Below, one piece after another: positions 7,746-12,033 of a DNA stretch of 12,033 nucleotides. How positions within the stretch are numbered: position 1 is the stretch's first letter; each line of letters opens with the position of its first letter. The stretch is from CAZRDB01 sp964598695 (lineage in GTDB: Bacteria > Armatimonadota > Zipacnadia > UBA1398). The notes under the pieces are model-generated. The model had not been told where the DNA came from. It worked only from the letters and a program-made list of their open reading frames with translations, and did no database searches. The translations under genes were made by a program, and so were the position numbers. Where the stretch lies: NCBI GenBank assembly GCA_964598695.1, contig CAZRDB010000155.1, positions 1-12,033 on the forward strand, written 5' to 3'.

Positions 7746-8374
7746 CGCGTGAGCCCGAGCTGGCGGAGTGGAGCCGGCGCTCGATCGCCGTGGCGGGGGC
7801 GATCGCTCTCGTCGCGGTGGTGGGCTCGGGCCTGGCGATCCTGGCCGCGACGCAGCGACACGCCACGGGGCTCGCGGTCGCCCGGCCGGAGCCGGGGCCG
7901 GAGGGCGTGGGCGGCACGCTCGCCGGAGAGTCGCTCCCGGGTGAGAGCGAGTTCCCCGTGCGGTCGGACGACAGGCGGCTCCTCGGTGGCTACCTGAAGG
8001 GCACGGGCGTCGCCTTCGTCGTGCTCGATACGGTGCGGGCCGACCGGATCGCCGGGCTCCGGCCCCCGCCGGAGGGCAGCGACCTCTTCGGCGTCCGGCT
8101 GGGCGTCGCCACCGACTCCGAGAAGCCTCTCGACGCCAAACCGTTCACCTTCGCGATCGCCGACGACGGCGGGCGCCTCTCCCCCTCACTGACGGTCTCG
8201 ACGACGGGGCGGCTCCTCCCGGGGCCCGAGCTGAACATCGTCGAAGCGTACTTCGCCCTCGAGCGGGACCGCGAGCCGCGGCGGATCGTGATCGAGAGCC
8301 CGAAGGGCGCTCGCCTCACGCTGCCCGCGCAACCGATCGAGAGCGAGCGGGGAGGGGAGAGCGAGGGGCGGTAG
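7742..8374 (+). CDS. Single-pass membrane protein of unknown function
   Basis: 210 residues from GTG 7742, which overlaps the TGA of the mutarotase-like gene by 4 bases. I do not recognise a family. The N-terminus (MTREPELAEWSRRS) is followed by one hydrophobic segment, about residues 15-36, preceded by two arginines; this suggests an N-in anchor with the rest outside the membrane. Residues about 40-75 are Pro/Gly/Glu-rich and look like a linker. The remainder (about 76-195) is beta-prone with a pattern such as KPFTFAIADDGGRLSPSLTVSTTGRL, and the tail (about 195-210) is charged and Glu/Gly/Arg-rich. Base composition matches the upstream genes. Overlap with the mutarotase gene suggests a shared function, perhaps envelope handling of the same sugar, but this is inference. 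The next gene starts 6 bases after its stop. Confidence 0.8.
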   Translation: MTREPELAEWSRRSIAVAGAIALVAVVGSGLAILAATQRHATGLAVARPEPGPEGVGGTLAGESLPGESEFPVRSDDRRLLGGYLKGTGVAFVVLDTVRADRIAGLRPPPEGSDLFGVRLGVATDSEKPLDAKPFTFAIADDGGRLSPSLTVSTTGRLLPGPELNIVEAYFALERDREPRRIVIESPKGARLTLPAQPIESERGGESEGR

Positions 8375-8380
8375 GGCCGG

Positions 8381-10087
8381 ATGAACGAACGGGACATTGC
8401 TGCGCTCATCGCCGCAGGCGAGTCACTCGCGGCCGAGTTCAAGTCCGACCGCTCGCGCGAGCCGCTGCACGACGGCACCATCTACGAGGAGATGGTGGCG
8501 CTTGCCAACACGGACGGCGGTTGTCTGCTCGTCGGGGTCGAGGATGATGGCACGGTCACCGGTGCCAAGCCGAGGCACGGCAACGCGACTGATCCGCTTC
8601 GCCTCCAGGCCGCGGTGTTCCACAACACCGTCCCGCACCTGACTACGCACGTGTCAGTGGTCCAGGTTGCGGACCGAGTAGTGCTCTGCGTCCAGGTCGG
8701 ACGTCACCGCGCGATCTGCGCCACTGCGGCCGGCAAATGCGTGCGCAGGGTGATCGGCGGTGATGGGAAGCCCGCGACCGTCCCCTACTACCCCGCCGAC
8801 CATCCGTCGCGTGCGCGCGACCTGGGCGGCGCTGACCTGTCGTCGGAGGTGCTCGAGGGAGGGGACTGGAGCTGTCTCGATCCGCTGGAGTTTGAGCGCC
8901 TACGACGGACGGTCTCCCGGCAGCCACGGAGCGACAAGGTTCTGCTCGACCTCCAGAGCGACGAGGAGTTGGCGAAGGCGCTGGGTCTCGTGGTCACCCG
9001 CGGAACCCAGCTCGCGCCGACGTACGCGGGTGCGCTGCTCGTGGGTCGCGAGGAGCTGTTGCGCGATGCTGTCGCGACGCATGAGGTGCGGTTCCAGGTG
9101 ATCGACGGGCAGGGCGACGTTCGGACCAACGACGTGCTCCGAGGCCCCCTCCTCTCTGTGGTAGAGGAACTCGACGCGCGCTTCCAGGCGCGCAACCAGG
9201 AGCGCGAAGTCCTCGTCGGCATGTGGAGGTTCGCGGTCCCGGACTACTCCCCGCAGGGGTTCCGTGAGGCCATCCTCAACGCTCTGCTCCATCGGAGCTA
9301 CTCCGAACTGCAGCCCGTCCATGTCCAGTGGCATCCCGACCATCTGCTGATCGCCAGCCCTGGCGGGTTCCCAGAGGGAGTGACTATCGACAACATCCTC
9401 ACCCACGAACCCAAGCCTAGGAACCGACAGCTAGCGAGAGTCTTCGAGCGCGTGGGTCTGGCGGAGCAATCAGCGAGGGGCGTCGATCGAATCTACATGG
9501 GTCAGCTGCGCTACGGGCGCCCGGCCCCGGATTACGGGCGAAGTGACGGTACGGCAGTGCGGCTCGTCCTCCATGGCGGCGCCGCATCGCTGGACTTCGC
9601 CAGGTTCGTCTACGAGCAAGACAAGGGGGGGCAGCAGCTCAGCGTGGATGACATGCTGGTGCTCAATGCCCTGCTCCACGAGCGCAGGGTCGACGCCCCG
9701 CACGTATCGCGGCTGATTCAGAAGGGCGCGCCAGATGCTCGCCGCGTGCTCGAGCGGCTCGTGGAGGGGGGACTGGTGGAGGCAGTCGGCGAACGTCAAG
9801 GGCGCGCCTATCACCTCTCTGCTCAGACGTACCGCCGACTCGGCAGACCAGGCGCCTACGTGCGCGTCCACGGAATCGACTCCGCACGACAGGAGGCGCT
9901 TGTTCTGGAGTTCGTGAAGGCCCATGGACGCGTCGCCCGACGAGAGGTGGCAGACCTCTGCGGATTGACGGGCCCCCAGGCAACGCATCTCCTGCGAGCT
10001 CTCTGCATGAAGCACCGACAGTTCCGACAGGAAGGCCGCAAGCGCGGCACGCACTACGTGTGGAGCGAAGACCAGGACCTCGAGTGA
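8381..10087 (+). CDS. AlbA_2 (Schlafen-type) domain, HATPase and winged-helix putative transcriptional regulator
   Basis: 568 residues. Residues about 8-110 form an AlbA_2 domain, with AAEFK (17-21), ALANTDGGCLLVGVEDDG (40-57) and a trailing beta strand. The middle (about 165-290) has the PTYAGALLVG element found in this family. Residues about 290-375 resemble a HATPase_c_4 module: REAILNALLHRSY (295-307), SPGGFP (326-331) and SARGVDRIY (364-372). The C-terminus has two likely winged-helix segments, about 420-480 and 502-560. Proteins of this build are commonly annotated as ATP-binding transcriptional regulators or 'RecG-like'. They lack helicase motifs, as does this one. It would bind DNA, possibly controlled by ATP. 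Codon use differs from neighbours: CTA, AGA, AGG and GCA codons appear (for example CTA-GCG-AGA at 9431-9439), suggesting a separate origin. A palindromic multi-half-site lies 15 bases after its stop. Confidence 0.88.
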   Translation: MNERDIAALIAAGESLAAEFKSDRSREPLHDGTIYEEMVALANTDGGCLLVGVEDDGTVTGAKPRHGNATDPLRLQAAVFHNTVPHLTTHVSVVQVADRVVLCVQVGRHRAICATAAGKCVRRVIGGDGKPATVPYYPADHPSRARDLGGADLSSEVLEGGDWSCLDPLEFERLRRTVSRQPRSDKVLLDLQSDEELAKALGLVVTRGTQLAPTYAGALLVGREELLRDAVATHEVRFQVIDGQGDVRTNDVLRGPLLSVVEELDARFQARNQEREVLVGMWRFAVPDYSPQGFREAILNALLHRSYSELQPVHVQWHPDHLLIASPGGFPEGVTIDNILTHEPKPRNRQLARVFERVGLAEQSARGVDRIYMGQLRYGRPAPDYGRSDGTAVRLVLHGGAASLDFARFVYEQDKGGQQLSVDDMLVLNALLHERRVDAPHVSRLIQKGAPDARRVLERLVEGGLVEAVGERQGRAYHLSAQTYRRLGRPGAYVRVHGIDSARQEALVLEFVKAHGRVARREVADLCGLTGPQATHLLRALCMKHRQFRQEGRKRGTHYVWSEDQDLE

Positions 10088-10102
10088 CAATGGACCCGGC
10101 GC

Positions 10103-10130
10103 GTTCATAAGTTATGAACATGTTCATAAC
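10103..10130. promoter_or_regulatory. Three-half-site palindromic operator-like element
   Basis: Half-sites GTTCATAA (10103-10110), inverted GTTATGAAC (10111-10119) and GTTCATAAC (10122-10130). The first two form a 17-bp inverted repeat; the last two form a perfect 20-bp palindrome. The two dyad centres are about 9.5 bp apart, one helical turn. The element is AT-rich in a very GC-rich setting and has no T-run, so it looks like a protein-binding site rather than a terminator. The adjacent winged-helix regulator is the natural candidate to bind it (inference). Confidence 0.65.
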
Positions 10131-10248
10131 CGCCCCGGCGGGCTCTGGGAACTGCTCGATCGCCGCAATCCACCGCAAACCCCGCCCGCGCCGGCTGGCC
10201 CCGACCCGCCTCCCGAGCGGCTTCCGGGGCCGTTGCGGGTCTGGTAGC

Positions 10249-10281
10249 ATTGCGCAATCTGATGCAATCCGAGCCGCAATC
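10249..10281 (+). repeat. Phased GCAATC direct repeats before thymidylate synthase
   Basis: GCAATC occurs at 10254-10259, 10264-10269 and 10276-10281, with start-to-start spacing of 10 and 12 bases, near one helical turn. The first lies inside the perfect palindrome ATTGCGCAAT (10249-10258). A fourth copy lies at 10165-10170. The cluster ends 23 bases before the ATG, so it could be an operator or a 5'-leader element. Confidence 0.4.
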
Positions 10282-10304
10282 GCCCGGAAGCGAGGCCCTT
10301 CCCG

Positions 10305-11153
10305 ATGACTGACTGCCCGTTCGACGCCATCCTGCCGGTGGTTCAGATCAACGCACGGACGCTGCCCGAGGGCTGGGAGCGCGCCGTCCTCGAGACCTGG
10401 CAGCGCGGGGCGCGGATCGCGACCCAGTACGACGCCCCCGACGCGCCGGCCAGCCGCGATGTCTTCCTCGTGCTCAAGGTCGAGGAGCCCTTCGCCGAGC
10501 CCCGGATCCACCGCGCCTTCCCCGGCGGGATCGAGGATCTCGAGGTCTACCGGCAGGAGGTCCTCGATGGCGTCCACGACCACTGGATCGACCCCGAGGC
10601 CGGCAAGTGGGAGTACACCTACCACGAGCGGCTCACGGCCTACGACACGCCCGACGGCCGCATCACCGACCAGCTCGCGGCCGTCGTCGAGGCGCTCGCC
10701 GAGGCGCCCCACACGCGGCGGGCCCAGGCCGTGACCTGGAAGGCGTGGATGGACCTCGGGATCGCCGATCCCCCCTGCCTCCAGCGCCTGTGGTTCCGCA
10801 TCTTCGGCGACAAGCTCGTCCTCTCGGCCCACATGCGCTCGAACGACGCCTTCAAGGCCGCCTTCATGAACATGTACGCCTTCACCGACCTCCAGCGCGT
10901 GGTCGCCGAACAGGTCTCGGCCCGGCTCGGGCGGCCGATCGAGGTCGGCCCGTACGTCCACGTCGCCGACTCGTTCCACATCTACGGCTCGTACTTCGAG
11001 GAGTTCCAGGGCTTCCTCGCCAGCCTCACCAAGCGCACATTCGAGGAGCGGACCTTCGCGACCGAGGACGTGCAACCGATCATCGACGAAGCCCGCGAGA
11101 AGCTCGCCCGGTCGCTCGCCGAGGAACGTGCTTCGGGCCGCAAAGGGCTGTAG
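10305..11153 (+). CDS. Thymidylate synthase, short archaeal-like type
   Basis: 282 residues. The enzyme would methylate dUMP to dTMP using methylene-tetrahydrofolate in the cytoplasm. Key ThyA-superfamily residues are visible in order: paired arginines HTRRAQAVTW (136-145), the catalytic cysteine in DPPCLQ (C158), the dUMP-binding RSNDAF (178-183) with N189 where E. coli has Asn177, and HIY (225-227) matching the His-x-Tyr pair of dUMP binding. The canonical N-terminal DRTGTG loop is missing; the N-terminal half instead ends KWEYTYHERL (101-110), resembling the FEYTYGERL stretch of archaeal enzymes. Related members of the superfamily hydroxymethylate dUMP or dCMP, so that activity cannot be excluded. 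The start has only a weak purine-rich stretch (GGAAGCGAGG, 10286-10295) as a ribosome site. It stands alone, facing the rhamnosidase gene across a hairpin-rich gap. No dihydrofolate reductase gene is in the window. Confidence 0.87.
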   Translation: MTDCPFDAILPVVQINARTLPEGWERAVLETWQRGARIATQYDAPDAPASRDVFLVLKVEEPFAEPRIHRAFPGGIEDLEVYRQEVLDGVHDHWIDPEAGKWEYTYHERLTAYDTPDGRITDQLAAVVEALAEAPHTRRAQAVTWKAWMDLGIADPPCLQRLWFRIFGDKLVLSAHMRSNDAFKAAFMNMYAFTDLQRVVAEQVSARLGRPIEVGPYVHVADSFHIYGSYFEEFQGFLASLTKRTFEERTFATEDVQPIIDEAREKLARSLAEERASGRKGL

Positions 11154-11322
11154 CGGAAGGCCGTGGGGCTCTGCCCCACACCCCGCGAGAGGGCGAGCCC
11201 TCTCGACACCCTCGGCGATCGCGCGGCGGGGGGTAAGCCCGCTCCCCCCCCGCCTCACGATCGCTCAGGACACCCAGACCGTCAGCCATCGCGCTGCGGA
11301 GCAGTGCTCCACCGCTCCGACC
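11154..11322. terminator. Convergent intergenic region with four hairpins, probable bidirectional terminator or REP-like element
   Basis: The 169 bases between two converging genes hold hairpins GTGGGGC-TCT-GCCCCAC (11163-11179), CGAGAGGGC-GA-GCCCTCTCG (11186-11205), GGCGGGGGG...CCCCCCGCC (11225-11254) and GGAGCA-G-TGCTCC (11298-11310). None is followed by a clear T-run. The layout of a GGGGC-loop-GCCCC hairpin followed by an AGGGC-GA-GCCCT hairpin resembles the multi-hairpin intergenic repeats seen in many GC-rich bacterial genomes. Confidence 0.55.
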
Positions 11323-12033
11323 CTACGGGCCTTCGCCGACGGAGTGGGCGTCCTCCGAGACGATGCGCGCGGGCCCGATGAGGCCGGAGGGCAGGAGCGG
11401 CGAGTCCTTGCCGTAGAGCCGCCACGAGGTGAATGTGAAGCGGCCGGTCGGGCTCGGGCCGTCGCCGTCGAGCCACGTCGGCCACTCGCGGAGCGTCCCG
11501 TTGTCCCAGCGCGCGCTGTCCTCGGGGAGCTGCTCATCCCCGATCATCCGGTTGGGCCAGAGGTTGGTGACCCCGATCTCGAGCGTGTTCGCGCCCTCCC
11601 GCGCCACCTCCGTGATGTCGACGGTGTACGGCGCCTTCCACAGCAGGCCGAGGTCGGCGCCGTTGACCCGCACCCGCGCCATGACCTCGACCCGGCCGAG
11701 GTCGAGGGTCAGCCGGCGCCCGCGCGTGCGCATCGGCCGGGAGACCTCGAACCCGGTCCGATAGGTCGCGGTGCCCGAGAAGTACCGCACGCCGTCGTCG
11801 GGGTGCTCGCTCCACGAGGCCAACTCGCCGAGGCTCACCCGCTCCGGCGCGCCCTGCCGCGGAGGAAAGCGGAGGTCCCAGGGGCCCTCCAGCTCGACGA
11901 CGCGGGGACCGAAGGCGCGCATGTGCTCGACCGCGCCCGAGGCGAGCCGGATGGCGTAGTCGCCGGCCGGGGCCGCGGGGGCGGGGGGCGCCCCGCGGGG
12001 GGCGCGGGTTGGCGTCCGGGCGGGTGGGGGGGG
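11323..12033 (-). CDS. GH106-like alpha-L-rhamnosidase, C-terminal part, 5' end cut by window edge
   Basis: The minus-strand frame is open from 12033 to TAG at 11323-11325, giving 236 residues with no start needed inside the window. An internal ATG at 11922 is probably not the real start, because coding-like sequence continues upstream (GDYAIRLASGAVEH). The visible part matches the C-terminal beta-sandwich of GH106-type proteins: ELEGPWDLRFPP, YFSGTATYRTGFEV, LTLDLGRVEVMARVRVNG, LGLLWKAPYTVDITE, NTLEIGVTNLWPNRMIGDEQ, a WPTWL element and a final SGLIGPARI. GH106 enzymes release alpha-L-rhamnose from rhamnogalacturonan and similar glycans; the catalytic domain would lie beyond the right edge. 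The first 24 or so residues are Pro/Ala/Arg-rich and low in complexity, either a linker or a poor-quality contig end. Other COG3250-like glycosidases share parts of this domain. Confidence 0.83.
   Translation of the reverse strand, partial: PPPPARTPTRAPRGAPPAPAAPAGDYAIRLASGAVEHMRAFGPRVVELEGPWDLRFPPRQGAPERVSLGELASWSEHPDDGVRYFSGTATYRTGFEVSRPMRTRGRRLTLDLGRVEVMARVRVNGADLGLLWKAPYTVDITEVAREGANTLEIGVTNLWPNRMIGDEQLPEDSARWDNGTLREWPTWLDGDGPSPTGRFTFTSWRLYGKDSPLLPSGLIGPARIVSEDAHSVGEGP

Larger units (their letters stand above)
10088..10304. other. Intergenic region between the regulator and thymidylate synthase
   Basis: 217 bases without a convincing gene. It contains the GTTCATAA-type half-site cluster at 10103-10130 and GCAATC repeats around 10165-10281, so it is probably a regulatory region for the downstream thymidylate synthase and possibly for the regulator itself. 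No clear -35/-10 promoter pair is seen. Confidence 0.5.

Noticed and set aside
10103..10130. Reading the AT-rich palindrome as an intrinsic terminator of the regulator gene
   Set aside because: The stem is AT-rich, there is no following T-run, and three repeated half-sites fit a protein-binding site better.
10249..10281. CRISPR-like or tandem repeat array
   Set aside because: The units are only 6 bases, with no spacers of regular length and no cas genes.
9663..11258. Minus-strand frame of 531 codons across the regulator end and thymidylate synthase
   Set aside because: It overlaps two well-supported plus-strand genes and the intergenic operator-like element, and has no recognisable motif.

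Overview
This is a very GC-rich bacterial window with strong Shine-Dalgarno sites, GTG starts, and secreted proteins with complex domain layouts. A secreted ADP-ribosylglycohydrolase-fold protein, a tandem beta-helix protein with a chitobiase-type C-terminal domain and a GH106-type rhamnosidase lie close together. This fits a free-living polysaccharide degrader from a group such as Armatimonadota, Planctomycetota or a related uncultured lineage. That placement is inferred from gene content and base composition only; there is no rRNA marker here.

Layout from left to right. (1) 2-1237, minus strand: an AMP-forming acyl-CoA synthetase cut by the left edge. (2) 1238-1403: a short divergent promoter region. 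(3) 1404-6454, plus strand: a secreted ADP-ribosylglycohydrolase-fold protein, then a 1116-residue secreted protein with two pectate-lyase-type beta-helices. (4) 6657-8374, plus strand: an aldose-epimerase-like protein whose stop overlaps the start of a single-pass membrane protein of unknown function. (5) 8381-10087, plus strand: an AlbA_2/HATPase/winged-helix regulator whose codon use differs from its neighbours. It is followed by a 28-bp site built of three GTTCATAA-type half-sites at 10103-10130. (6) 10305-11153, plus strand: a thymidylate synthase of the short archaeal-like type, preceded by GCAATC repeats. (7) 11154-11322: a convergent gap with four hairpins. (8) 11323-12033, minus strand: the C-terminal part of a GH106-like alpha-L-rhamnosidase, cut by the right edge.

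The genes at 1404-7745 plus the rhamnosidase look like part of a locus for breaking down rhamnose-containing or pectin-like plant polysaccharide. The beta-helix protein would bind or cleave the chain, the rhamnosidase would release rhamnose, the mutarotase-like protein would equilibrate sugar anomers, and the secreted ADP-ribosylglycohydrolase-fold enzyme may attack an N- or O-glycosidic bond of unknown nature. The acyl-CoA synthetase and thymidylate synthase are probably unrelated neighbours. The points most worth a second look are the regulator with its multi-half-site palindrome, the export of an ADP-ribosylglycohydrolase fused to a beta-sandwich, and the internal duplication in the beta-helix protein. 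I found no CRISPR array, transposase, tRNA or rRNA.
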